Source of the DNA: Desulfobacterales bacterium
GTDB taxonomy: Bacteria; Desulfobacterota; Desulfobacteria; Desulfobacterales; JAAELO01
Direction of reading: 5' to 3'
Assembly: GCA_024226555.1 (NCBI GenBank)
Contig: JAAELO010000496.1
Coordinates: 1 to 62,836, forward strand
DNA: 62,836 bases
Position numbers and translations under genes: made by a program. Each line of letters opens with the position of its first letter. Positions within the stretch are counted from its first letter, which is position 1. This document shows positions 51,867 through 60,486 of this stretch, in pieces. The notes below the pieces were generated by a model. The model was not told where the DNA came from. It ran no database searches and worked only from the letters and a program-made list of their open reading frames with translations.

Positions 51867-52322
51867 TCACAAAATTTTCGTCATAAAAACACTGTGGTTA
51901 TCGATATTATAATCTGCAAAAGGTTTGCAATTTGAAAAACCAAAATCGGTATAGAGAATACGTGCTGCCTCGAATGTTTCAGTTGAACCTGTTTCCAGAC
52001 TTAATCTCTTGTATCCACGACTTTCAGCTTCTAAAAGAATATGTTTTAGGAGTTTTTTAGCAACACCTTTTCGAAGGTGTTTCGAAGATGTTCGCATGGA
52101 TTTGATCTCTGCATGCACAGGATCGATCTCTTTAAGAGCACAACAACCGAGCAACTCGTCATTTTCCCATCCAGTCCAGAACGTTATCTCAGGTTTTCTC
52201 AAAGATTTTACATCAAGAGCATGCATACTTTCTGCAGGAGAATTTTCAGCCATTCCATGGAGATGTTCTTCAAGAAGTCGAAATACTTTTATTTTTTTTA
52301 AATCATCAATTATTATTTTCAT
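51867..52322 (-). CDS. GNAT-family N-acetyltransferase
   Basis: About 151 residues from the ATG at 52322, with TGGAAC upstream. ITFWTGWENDELLGCCALKE (beta-3/4), AEIKSMRTSSKHLRKGVAKK with the RxxGxA-type acetyl-CoA loop, and GYKRLSLETGSTETFEAARI with LYTDFGFSNC give a full GNAT fold. It resembles the YiiD/PaiA-like amino-acid acetyltransferase group in the SLETGS segment. It is monocistronic; a half element lies just past its stop. Confidence 0.9.
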   Translation of the reverse strand: MKIIIDDLKKIKVFRLLEEHLHGMAENSPAESMHALDVKSLRKPEITFWTGWENDELLGCCALKEIDPVHAEIKSMRTSSKHLRKGVAKKLLKHILLEAESRGYKRLSLETGSTETFEAARILYTDFGFSNCKPFADYNIDNHSVFMTKIL

Positions 52323-52525
52323 TTGTTCCAAAATATTATATAATTTAGATCAATTTGCTATTTCTTGAAATAATTAACATAATACCAATGGAATAGCTAT
52401 TCAAATAGATTAAAGTTTCTGAATTATATCTAAATTTACTACACTCATTTTCAACTTTTTTCTTTGCCTATTTATTAAAATAAGTTAACATAATTTTATT
52501 TTAGATTTATCATAGCAGGAGTTTT

Positions 52526-53014
52526 ATGAAAAAAATCCTTGTCAGTAGTTGTCTACTTAGCGAGAAAGTTCGTTATAATGGAAAGATAATATATCTTGAA
52601 ATTCCGTTATTAAGGCTTTGGAAGGAAAGAGATATAATCGTACCCTTCTGCCCTGAAGTTGAAGCTGGCCTTCCTGTCCCAAGACCCCCATGTGAAATAT
52701 GCGGAGGAAATGGTAAAGATGTCCTTCAAAGTAAAGCAAGGGTTATAGATAAAAATGGTGATGATCTTACCGATCAATTTATTAAGGGTGCCGAGATGGC
52801 AGTAAAAGTAATAAAGGATCAGGATGTTGTTGCTGCAGTACTTAAAAATGGAAGCCCATCCTGTGGTAGTTCATATATATATGACGGTACTTTTGAAGAC
52901 AGGAAAATAAGAGGTAAAGGAGTTACAACAACCATGCTTGAGCAAAACAATATAAAAGTATTCAATGAAAACGAAACCTTCTTTGCTCAAAAATTTATTC
53001 TAACTATCAGATAG
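52526..53014 (+). CDS. DUF523 family protein
   Basis: 162 residues. KKILVSSCLLSEKVRYNGK, FCPEVEAGLPVPRPPCEI and LKNGSPSCGSSYIYDGTF carry the conserved cysteines (SCLL, CPE, PPCE and PSCG) of DUF523, a widespread family probably binding a metal or Fe-S cluster. RGKGVTTTMLEQNNIKVF is the usual end. It has a good ribosome site (CAGGAG). The gene stands alone. Function is not established. Confidence 0.92.
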   Translation: MKKILVSSCLLSEKVRYNGKIIYLEIPLLRLWKERDIIVPFCPEVEAGLPVPRPPCEICGGNGKDVLQSKARVIDKNGDDLTDQFIKGAEMAVKVIKDQDVVAAVLKNGSPSCGSSYIYDGTFEDRKIRGKGVTTTMLEQNNIKVFNENETFFAQKFILTIR

Positions 53015-53191
53015 TTTCAATTAAGATCCAAAGAGAATCATTTTATCATTCAGATATATCAATTCACAATGTTTAGATTTGCTTCAGTCCGTAAAAATAC
53101 CTATAACTATTCTTAATTAATACCGGGAAAAAGATTTTTTGCTGAAGTAATTCACAAAAATGAAAATTCCCATACCGGGTTTTAATTGATA

Positions 53192-53262
53192 GTGGGGTTA
53201 GGATAAATAGTCATTTATTACCGAAATGGGGCGGCTTTAATGACTATTTTGATTAATCCCAC
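53192..53262. repeat. Long imperfect hairpin downstream of the DUF523 gene
   Basis: 53192-53215 and 53239-53262 pair over 24 positions with only three mismatches and two G-U pairs, around a 23-base loop with CGAAATGGGGCGGC. It has no T-tract and is not part of the miniature family. No gene lies in 53015-53350; this is the main structure there. Confidence 0.6.
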
Positions 53263-53303
53263 ACCCTCTCTATAAACCACCTAAAAAAAGCATTCTAAAG
53301 AAA

Positions 53304-53325
53304 ATTCCAATAATTAGAGATTCCC
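53304..53325. repeat. Right-end remnant of a miniature element
   Basis: TCCAATAATTAGAGATTCCC is the right end only, 26 bases from the stop of the minus-strand aldo/keto reductase gene. Confidence 0.6.
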
Positions 53326-53350
53326 TTTTGTTTGTTTTGATCGAATTATT

Positions 53351-54556
53351 CTACACCTTTCTTTTCTTTCGGGACATCACCTTCTTTATAATCCAAAGCA
53401 GAGGTTTTGTAAAAATACCCTCCATATCTTTTTCTACATCTTCAAGCAGATCCTGAATGGGAAGGCTCTGGGGACACTCTTCTTCACATTGACCACATTT
53501 TGTACACTCCGAAGCAAATGCTGGTTTACCTGTGAAAATACCTCCCAACATTCCCAGATAAAACATTTTAGCACTTTTGTCCTTAAATGCATGTCTTGAG
53601 TTGTAGTATTCAAAGCATCCCGGAATGTTTACACCTGATGGGCATGGCATACAATACTGACAGGAAGTGCAACCCACTTTCATAACAGATCTGAAAGTAT
53701 TCGCTGCTTCCCTAACGAGTTTTACTTCCGAATCCGGCATTGAGGATGGTTCAGAACTGTTTGCTATATCAACGTTTTCATCTATTTGTTTTTCATCATT
53801 CATGCCTGATAGTATAGTTGTAACTTCAGGATGATTCCAGATCCACCTTAAAGCCCAATCAACAGGTGTTCTTTTTTTGTCTGATTTTGCCCAGACTTTC
53901 TGAACGGCAGGAGGAGGGCTTTGAGCCAGATTTCCACCTCTAAGAGGCTCCATAATAATTACTGCAAGATCTTTTGATGCAGCATATTTCAGGCCTTTTT
54001 TCCCGGCCTGATTTTTGGTGTCGAGAAAGTTGTATTGAATCTGGCAAAATGTCCAGTCATAGTCATCTACAACCTGAGTGAAATCATCTGCAAGTCCGTG
54101 ATAAGAAAATCCTGCATTAAGAATCTTTCCCGATGCAAGGGACCTGTCCAGAAAATCAAGAACACCATTGTTTTTTGCTATTTCCCATGTGATACCATTT
54201 AGATTATGGATGAGGTAGTAGTCTATTCTGTCTGTTCTTAGCTTGTCAAGCTGCTCTGATAAAGCCTTTTCCATTTCTGCAACTGAGTTTGTTGACCAGT
54301 GGGGAAGTTTTGTGGCAATTTTAACTTTATCCCTATAGCCATTTTTTGATAGAACTTTTCCAAGAAATGGCTCACTTTTGCCATTGTGATATGGAACAGC
54401 AGTATCCAGATAGTTCACACCCTTATCTATTGAATAAAGAATCTGCTTTTCAGCGAGCTTTTCATTGATCTGAGCTACTCTTGTTGGAAGTCTCATCGCG
54501 CCAAAACCAAGGATTGATAGTTTATCACCATTTTTAGGAACTTCTCTGTACAGCAT
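53351..54556 (-). CDS. Aldo/keto reductase with two C-terminal 4Fe-4S motifs
   Basis: 401 residues from the ATG at 54556, with GAGGTG upstream. The reductase barrel has ILGFGAMRLPT, VNYLDTAVPYHNGKSE (Asp and Tyr), IATKLPHWS (Lys) and DYYLIHNLNG (His). The C-terminus adds VGCTSCQYCMPCPSGVNIPG and SECTKCGQCEEECPQSLPI, two ferredoxin-type cysteine sets. This fusion is common in anaerobes and probably couples carbonyl reduction to ferredoxin-like electrons. A partial element lies directly upstream. Confidence 0.93.
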   Translation of the reverse strand: MLYREVPKNGDKLSILGFGAMRLPTRVAQINEKLAEKQILYSIDKGVNYLDTAVPYHNGKSEPFLGKVLSKNGYRDKVKIATKLPHWSTNSVAEMEKALSEQLDKLRTDRIDYYLIHNLNGITWEIAKNNGVLDFLDRSLASGKILNAGFSYHGLADDFTQVVDDYDWTFCQIQYNFLDTKNQAGKKGLKYAASKDLAVIIMEPLRGGNLAQSPPPAVQKVWAKSDKKRTPVDWALRWIWNHPEVTTILSGMNDEKQIDENVDIANSSEPSSMPDSEVKLVREAANTFRSVMKVGCTSCQYCMPCPSGVNIPGCFEYYNSRHAFKDKSAKMFYLGMLGGIFTGKPAFASECTKCGQCEEECPQSLPIQDLLEDVEKDMEGIFTKPLLWIIKKVMSRKKRKV

Positions 54557-54609
54557 AACACCTCTCAATATGAATTATTTATGATAGGAAATTTACACAT
54601 GGTAACTGA

Positions 54610-54695
54610 AACAACTTTACCGAGCCGATTTCTCTACAGTTCTTTTTTTTGAAGAACGCATTATTTCGGTCAAAGGGCAGTTATTAGAGATTCCC
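54610..54695. mobile_element. Partial element between the reductase and the M48 gene
   Basis: CGAGCCGATTTCTCTACAG, TATTTCGGTCAAAGGGCAG and TTATTAGAGATTCCC match the right ~85 bases of an element. The last C of its end is the first base, on the plus strand, of the stop codon of the M48 peptidase gene, so the element supplies the 3' end of that gene. Confidence 0.75.
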
Positions 54696-56461
54696 TATAT
54701 ACGAATCTGTTTTGCAACCCTTTCAAACTTTTCGAGTTGCTTTTTATAATAGGTTTCATTTCCGGAAAGTTTTAGAGAAATTTTACTTGCATCAACAGCT
54801 TCATTATACATCTTGTTTCTAAAGAATGCTTCTGCAAGTGTATCCATAATCTCCTTGCTTTGTTTAAGAGTTGAAGCCCTTTCTGCAAGTTCCAGAGCTT
54901 TTTGAAAATCTAAAAAACGTTCCTCCTCGCAAGTGAGATAAAGCCAGGCAAGATTATTCAGAGCATGTGTATTTGTTGGCGCAGCTTCTATGACTTTCCA
55001 GTAGGATTTAACTGTTCTTACATAATTTCCGTTTCTATAATAAAAATCTCCAAGAGCACTCGCAATTTGAACCTCATTACCAGTTATTAAATTATCTGTT
55101 AAAATATACTGCTTATATAGAGCTGAATGATTGAAAGTTGTTAAATTGTATATATTGAATCCAAATAAAACAAAAAAAACAAGAATATATGAAACAACTA
55201 TTTTTTTAACCTTTTTATTATGTTTCTCTATTAGAGATCTGTCCTGATCTACACTTCTCAAAAAGTCTATTCTCTCTTTAATGCTGAAGTGGTGCCAGTT
55301 TGGTTTATCTTCGGGTTGTTTATTGATGGAGGTTATTTTTTGAAATGTCTGAATAATTGGTTCTGCAGATTTAAAAACTGTCAGGACAAAAGCATCAGCC
55401 TGTCTCTCAAAATTTCTCATGATATAGCCAAAGAAAAATCTGAAATATAGTCCAAATGAAAGAACCATAATGACAACAACAATTTCAGCATTATTTATTT
55501 TGAATAATCCTATTAAAGGTTCCATGATCAAATTTATTATCAGAAAAAAACCGGATAGAAAGAACAGATACAGCGCAAGGTGCCAGTGTTTAACATGACC
55601 AATCTCATGGGCCATTACAGATTCCAGTTCTTCATTTGTGAGATATTTAATTAGTGCAGGTGTAACAAGGAGATATCTGAACCTTCCAAATACACCCATC
55701 ACGCCTGCGGTTATGATATGTCCTCCAAAAAAAGGCCAGATAAGAATCTCTTTATATTTCACTTTTTTTTTAATACATATCTTTTCGATGATATCTCTTG
55801 CTTCCCCTTTTTCAAGAGGGGAACATCCCCAGATTTTCTGAACCAGGAAAGGACCATAGGTTAGAACACAGATAAAGGTTATAATACTGTATGAAATCTG
55901 CCCTAATAAAGAGTTAAAAAAAATTTTTATAGTATCAAATGGCAGTGAATTAATAATATCCATTGGCAGGAATATTAAGATCCATGTAACTAAAATAACT
56001 GCAGGAAACGATAGGTTTGATTTAACATAGTCCTTAGCAGGAATATTGACTGAAAAAATTTTCTTCTGAGAATTGTTTTCAACTGCCCATAGAAAAGCCA
56101 GCATCAAAATAAAAATCGATAGAAAGATAGTTGCTGTAGCTGTTGGAAATGTTTTAAAAAAAAGAAGCTGATTTAAGTGATATGAAGCATTGAAATAGTT
56201 AACCATCCCCCCAAAAAAAATAATGGCAGAGATTGCTAAAATCACTTTGATTCTTCCAAATAACAGTTCAGATTTATGGTAACTTTTTGATCTTAAAAAC
56301 CTTTCAAGTACACGAAATGAAATAAGTACCAAAAGGACATACAGAATCAGGACCAATGTTGAGCCAAATAAGCTGTCAGAAAACGAAAAATTAGATTTTG
56401 ATTCAGATAATGTGGCATAAGTTAAGAGTGCGAGTATGAAGTAGAGATAGTTTGCAAACAT
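54695..56461 (-). CDS. M48-family zinc metalloprotease with C-terminal TPRs
   Basis: 588 residues. About six N-terminal and middle membrane segments surround the catalytic motif MAHEIGHVKHWH (His285, Glu286, His289). FERQADAFVLTVF supplies the third zinc ligand region. From ~470, TPR-like repeats follow (LGDFYYRNGNYVRTVKSYWK, ALNNLAWLYLTCEEERF). This layout fits HtpX/BepA-like envelope quality-control proteases. The C-terminus stops exactly at a mobile-element end, so it may be shortened by a few residues. Confidence 0.9.
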   Translation of the reverse strand: MFANYLYFILALLTYATLSESKSNFSFSDSLFGSTLVLILYVLLVLISFRVLERFLRSKSYHKSELLFGRIKVILAISAIIFFGGMVNYFNASYHLNQLLFFKTFPTATATIFLSIFILMLAFLWAVENNSQKKIFSVNIPAKDYVKSNLSFPAVILVTWILIFLPMDIINSLPFDTIKIFFNSLLGQISYSIITFICVLTYGPFLVQKIWGCSPLEKGEARDIIEKICIKKKVKYKEILIWPFFGGHIITAGVMGVFGRFRYLLVTPALIKYLTNEELESVMAHEIGHVKHWHLALYLFFLSGFFLIINLIMEPLIGLFKINNAEIVVVIMVLSFGLYFRFFFGYIMRNFERQADAFVLTVFKSAEPIIQTFQKITSINKQPEDKPNWHHFSIKERIDFLRSVDQDRSLIEKHNKKVKKIVVSYILVFFVLFGFNIYNLTTFNHSALYKQYILTDNLITGNEVQIASALGDFYYRNGNYVRTVKSYWKVIEAAPTNTHALNNLAWLYLTCEEERFLDFQKALELAERASTLKQSKEIMDTLAEAFFRNKMYNEAVDASKISLKLSGNETYYKKQLEKFERVAKQIRI

Positions 56462-56503
56462 AAAAAATTCCAGTTTAGTTCAGTTATAAGGTTGAAATTA
56501 TGT

Positions 56504-56642
56504 CCAGAACTTCTAATAATTAGAATTTTGATTGAAATACAGATTATAAAAGCTCTGTTTTTAGATAAAATAACCAACGTTTTACAGGTTACTTTTCTCG
56601 AAAAACGATGTAGTTCGGTCAAAAGGCTGTTATTAGAGGTTC
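56504..56642. mobile_element. Degenerate long-form element upstream of the M48 gene
   Basis: CCAGAACTTCTAATAATTAG opens and TTATTAGAGGTTCT closes it. The internal TTATAAAAGCTCTGTTTTTAG corresponds to the long-subtype block. It lies 43 bases upstream of the peptidase start. The interval to 56795 has no other feature. Confidence 0.65.
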
Positions 56643-56795
56643 TTATATGATATTATATCGTATTTATTTTATTTTTGACACTTAATTAAAAGTGCTAATA
56701 TTATAAAACTAATTATAAAAATATGTTTATCAATCATTTAAATAGATATTACACAGGATAATATCTATTTAGACAATAAGGAAGTTAAAGTTATT

Positions 56796-57104
56796 ATGAA
56801 ATTTTATCAGGTTTTTATTGAAGGAAGCAACTTTTTATTAAAAAGTGGAAATGATTCAGGACTAAAACAGGGATTTAAAACAATCCGTTTAATGAATGCT
56901 GAAAATGAAGAAAAGGCAGAGAAACTTGCTATAGAACTTATTAGAGAAGAGCAATTTTTAAAAAGATCTGTTTTAAATAAAAAGGAAGATCCTCCTCTGT
57001 TGTATGTTAATCAGGTTACTGAAATAGAAAAAAAGGATTTTAACCCCCTTGCTGAGGCAATACAATTTTTCCCTGAACTGGATGGAGATGTTGATGAATA
57101 TTGA
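56796..57104 (+). CDS. Small hypothetical protein upstream of the FMN oxidase
   Basis: 102 residues, soluble. MKFYQVFIEGSNFLLKSG is followed by GFKTIRLMNAENEEKAEKLA and a charged helix. The pattern of a short strand and helix with TIRLMNAENEEKAEKLA resembles small proteins found in many anaerobic genomes without assigned function. It overlaps the FMN oxidase gene by 11 bases, so the two are probably co-translated. Confidence 0.55.
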   Translation: MKFYQVFIEGSNFLLKSGNDSGLKQGFKTIRLMNAENEEKAEKLAIELIREEQFLKRSVLNKKEDPPLLYVNQVTEIEKKDFNPLAEAIQFFPELDGDVDEY

Positions 57105-58104
57105 AATTAGAGATAAAGCAAGAGAATTGATGAAAGGTTTTTGCAGAGTTTGTCCTGAATGTAATGGTAAAGTTTGTAAAAATGAAGTCCCGGGTATGGG
57201 TGGAGTAGGTTCAGCACAGTCTTTCATCTCAAACATTGAATCTCTTGCATCTGTAAAGTTCAATATGCGTGTTTTACACGATTGTACAGATCCTTCAACT
57301 GAAACTAACCTTTTTGGCAGAAAATTTGATTTGCCACTTCTTGCAGCTCCCATTGGTGGTGTTTCTTTTAATATGGGTGGTCAAAGAAGCGAAGAGGAAT
57401 ACATTAATGCTGTTCTTTCAGGATGTGTTCAGGGAGGAATTTTAGGATGTACAGGTGATGGTGTTCCCCCTGTAATTCATGAGTCTGCTTTTTTTGCTTT
57501 GAAAGAGTTAAAAGGTGAAGGAGTTCCTTTCATTAAACCCTGGGAAGATGCTGAGCTGTTTGAGAAGCTTGATAAAGCAGTTGCAACTGGTGTAAAGGTT
57601 GTTGGAATAGACGTGGATGCTGCAGGGCTTGTAACTTTGAAGCTTATGGGTAGACCTGTCACTCCAAAACCTCTTGAAGAACTTAAGGATATAATTTCAA
57701 AATACCCTGTGGATTTTATAATAAAGGGTGTAATGACTGAAACAGATGCTAAAATTGCAATTGATGCAGGAGCATCTGCAATTGTTGTATCAAACCATGG
57801 TGGAAGGGTTTTAGATCATACTCCAGGTGCCGCAGAGGTTCTACCTGCAATCTCAAAAGCTGTTAATAAACAAATCACAGTACTTGCTGATGGTGGTATA
57901 AGAACAGGTGGTGATATTGTTAAAATGCTTGCCCTTGGTGCAGATGGAGTAATGATAGGAAGGCCCTTTTCTGTTGCAGCCATAGGTGGTTTAAGAGAAG
58001 GTGTTGCAGGTTATATTGAAACTTTAAAATCTCAAATGATTGCCACAATGGTTCTTACAGGTTGCAAAGATGTAGCAGCCATTGATGAATCAATCCTATT
58101 TTAG
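57094..58104 (+). CDS. FMN-dependent alpha-hydroxy-acid oxidase/dehydrogenase
   Basis: 336 residues from the ATG at 57094, which has GGAG upstream. The N-terminus holds FCRVCPECNGKVCKNE, a four-cysteine patch typical of a clostridial/anaerobe branch of this family. The FMN barrel is clear: FDLPLLAAPIGG, AIVVSNHGGRVLDHTPGAAE (the catalytic His in NHGGR) and LADGGIRTGGDIVKMLALGA, then VMIGRPF. It would oxidise lactate or a similar 2-hydroxy acid. It overlaps the small gene upstream. Confidence 0.88.
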   Translation: MNIEIRDKARELMKGFCRVCPECNGKVCKNEVPGMGGVGSAQSFISNIESLASVKFNMRVLHDCTDPSTETNLFGRKFDLPLLAAPIGGVSFNMGGQRSEEEYINAVLSGCVQGGILGCTGDGVPPVIHESAFFALKELKGEGVPFIKPWEDAELFEKLDKAVATGVKVVGIDVDAAGLVTLKLMGRPVTPKPLEELKDIISKYPVDFIIKGVMTETDAKIAIDAGASAIVVSNHGGRVLDHTPGAAEVLPAISKAVNKQITVLADGGIRTGGDIVKMLALGADGVMIGRPFSVAAIGGLREGVAGYIETLKSQMIATMVLTGCKDVAAIDESILF

Positions 58105-58114
58105 AAGTATGCTA

Positions 58115-58137
58115 AAAGGGATGCCATGCATCCCTTT
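58115..58137 (+). terminator. Hairpin after the FMN oxidase gene
   Basis: AAAGGGATG and CATCCCTTT pair perfectly (9 bp) around a 5-base loop, 10 bases past the stop codon. The T-tract is only TTT. 58138-58342 contains no gene. Confidence 0.65.
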
Positions 58138-58342
58138 AAGAATAAAAATTATATGCTCTTTTATTCCACAGACGTTTATCTGATCTCTGAGCTATAAGAT
58201 GTATAAAAGTGGTGAGATTCAAGAAATTGCCAATAAATATGTCAAATAAGGTTCTGATTTTATGTTTAGATTAATATTGTTTGTATTCTGATAACGCTAT
58301 AACAGTAGTGTAATTTAAATATCGGTAATAAAGGAGAAGGTT

Positions 58343-59206
58343 ATGAAACGTAGTTTCTGTATTACTATTATGTTACTCCTTTGTTGGAACTTCTCTTATT
58401 CTAAAGGGTTAGTGGTTAGGCATATTCGCCCTGAACAAAAACAAGATCAACGTAATCTCTATTATTTTGATGTGCTACGTTTAGCCCTTGATAAAACAAT
58501 CGATACAGATGGGCCTTATAAATTTAAAATGGCCAAAAGTGCAATGCTACAGAGACGTTCAATTGAAAGCCTGGCAACAGGCCAGCTAATTGATGTAATG
58601 TGGACAATGACTTCAAAGAAAAGGGAAGAAAGACTCTTGCCGATTCGCATTCCTATATTAAAAGGATTGCTGGGTCACAGAGTTTTTATCATTAGAAAAC
58701 AGGATAAGGAAAAATTTGCTTTAATCAACACTCTGGAAGATCTGAAAAAACTTACAGCTGGTCAGGGACATGACTGGCCTGACACTGTAATTCTAAAAGC
58801 TAATGGTTTAAAGGTTATGGCTGGGTCAAATTATGATGGACTATTTCACATGTTGCAACACGGACGATTTGATTACTTTCCACGTGGAGTCAACGAACCC
58901 TGGGCAGAGATACGACTACACAAGAATAAAGGTCTGATTGTAGAAACAACCCTTCTTCTTGAATATCCTGCACCTTTATATTTCTTTGTGAATAAGCAAA
59001 ATTTAAAACTTGCTGATAGAATAGAGAGGGGATTGCGTCTTGCAATTCAGGATAATTCTTTTGACCGATTGTTTCGTAATCATCCTGCAAACAAGGAAAT
59101 TTTTGATTTGGCAAATATGAAAAACAGGAAGATATTTAAACTTAAAAATCCACTTCTTCCGCCTGAAACGCCCCTTAAAGAAAGAGCTTTATGGTATACT
59201 CCTTAG
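58343..59206 (+). CDS. Periplasmic SBP_bac_3-like protein
   Basis: 287 residues with a signal peptide (MKRSFCITIMLLLCWNFSYS). The N-terminal region VVRHIRPEQKQDQRNLYYFD and QRRSIESLATGQLIDVMWTM, then LPIRIPILKGLLGHRVFIIR resembles diverged family-3 binding proteins without the usual ligand-site Arg/Asp pattern. A strong ribosome site (AAGGAGAAGG) is present. It may be a sensor-type binding protein; no transporter gene is near. Confidence 0.7.
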   Translation: MKRSFCITIMLLLCWNFSYSKGLVVRHIRPEQKQDQRNLYYFDVLRLALDKTIDTDGPYKFKMAKSAMLQRRSIESLATGQLIDVMWTMTSKKREERLLPIRIPILKGLLGHRVFIIRKQDKEKFALINTLEDLKKLTAGQGHDWPDTVILKANGLKVMAGSNYDGLFHMLQHGRFDYFPRGVNEPWAEIRLHKNKGLIVETTLLLEYPAPLYFFVNKQNLKLADRIERGLRLAIQDNSFDRLFRNHPANKEIFDLANMKNRKIFKLKNPLLPPETPLKERALWYTP

Positions 59207-59430
59207 GAAATTTAAGGAAAAACAGTATAAAATCCCACGAATAAGAACAAATGGGCTCAACTAACATTTATTTCAGAGTTCTCAGATCATTTTTTGTAGA
59301 ATCAGGTAATACTCTTCAATCTCCACCACTTTAGTTTCGAATATGACCTAATTCATTTTAATTTTCTAATAAATATGGTTAAAATAGCAAAGTTATATTT
59401 ATTAACAATTCTGAGGTGAGTACGGTTAAA

Positions 59431-60360
59431 ATGAAAAAACTGATATTTATATTAGTTCTACTCCTGTCTGGCTGCAGTAATCCAAAACCAGTTACTCTTG
59501 ATTATCCATCGAAACCACAGAACTTAAAAAAACATGTTGAAGCTCTTGTACATGATGATGAATTTAGAAATTTTCAGAATTTAAATGAGTTGAATCGGGT
59601 TGCAGGTTACATTAAATCAGAAATTGAGAAGAATGGTTTTAATTGTTACTACCAGAAATATATAGTTAATAATCGTGAATACAAAAATGTTGTTTGTTCA
59701 ATGGGTGAAAAGAGAGAAAAACAGATAGTAACAGGTGCACATTATGATGTCTGTGGAGATCAGGAAGGGGCTGATGACAACGCTTCCGGTGTTGCAGGTT
59801 TAATAGAACTTTCCAGAGTACTTAATGAGAACCGAAAATCCTTAAAAATCGGAGTTGAGTTAGTAGCATATACTTTGGAAGAACCTCCATTTTTCAGAAC
59901 CTCAAACATGGGTAGCTATATACACGCCAAGAGTTTAGCCGACAAAAAAAAAGATATTGAAGGAATGATTGCCCTTGAAATGATCGGTTATTTTTCAAAT
60001 GAAGAGATTCAAAGATATCCAACAGGACTGTCTCTGTTTTATCCGGATGAAGCAGACTTTATTGCCTCAGTTGGAAACCTCGGCTCAAGATGGCTATGTA
60101 TTTTATATGAAGATGCCATGGAAAACAATACAGATTTGGAAGTTGAAAAACTGATAGCTCCCGGCTTTATGCCAGGAGTAGACTTTTCAGATCATCTGAA
60201 TTACTGGAAGTTTGGGTATGATGCCATGATGATAACCGATACAGCGTTTTTTAGAAATAGTAATTATCATAAACCAACTGATAGCATCGACACTTTAAAT
60301 TTCGATAATATGGCCAAGGTTGTTGATGGTTTGGCGATTATGCTTTTAAATATTGATTAG
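59431..60360 (+). CDS. M28-family aminopeptidase lipoprotein
   Basis: 309 residues from the ATG at 59431, which gives a clean lipoprotein signal (MKKLIFILVLLLSGC). TGAHYDVCGDQEGADDNASG provides the zinc-ligand His and Asp and the ADDNASG motif, ELVAYTLEEPPFF the catalytic Glu and Glu ligand, LEMIGYFS a further Glu, and DFSDHLNYWKFGYDAMMITD the last His. It is a complete M28 peptidase for periplasmic peptide trimming. It is followed 126 bases later by the L,D-transpeptidase gene. Confidence 0.92.
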   Translation: MKKLIFILVLLLSGCSNPKPVTLDYPSKPQNLKKHVEALVHDDEFRNFQNLNELNRVAGYIKSEIEKNGFNCYYQKYIVNNREYKNVVCSMGEKREKQIVTGAHYDVCGDQEGADDNASGVAGLIELSRVLNENRKSLKIGVELVAYTLEEPPFFRTSNMGSYIHAKSLADKKKDIEGMIALEMIGYFSNEEIQRYPTGLSLFYPDEADFIASVGNLGSRWLCILYEDAMENNTDLEVEKLIAPGFMPGVDFSDHLNYWKFGYDAMMITDTAFFRNSNYHKPTDSIDTLNFDNMAKVVDGLAIMLLNID

Positions 60361-60406
60361 CAAGGTTGTATTTCAAATTTATTCAGGAGAATTGTTACTG
60401 ATTAAA

Positions 60407-60421
60407 GGGAGCCTCTAATAA
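60407..60421 (+). repeat. Lone element end upstream of the L,D-transpeptidase gene
   Basis: GGGAGCCTCTAATAATAC occurs 66 bases before the start at 60487, oriented like the ends at 10427, 18603 and 44162. Confidence 0.6.
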
Positions 60422-60486
60422 TACAAATTAAAGAATAGAAGTATTTGATTATTCAGTTTAGTGTCAAACAATAAAAAGGGGTTCTT

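Noticed and set aside
53192-53262. Hairpin considered as an integron attC site
   Set aside because: The GTTRRRY core is not matched on either arm and no integrase or cassette array is present.
1-60421. Interspersed repeats considered as a CRISPR array
   Set aside because: Copies are kilobases apart, about 130-160 bp long and have inverted ends; there are no regular spacers or cas genes.
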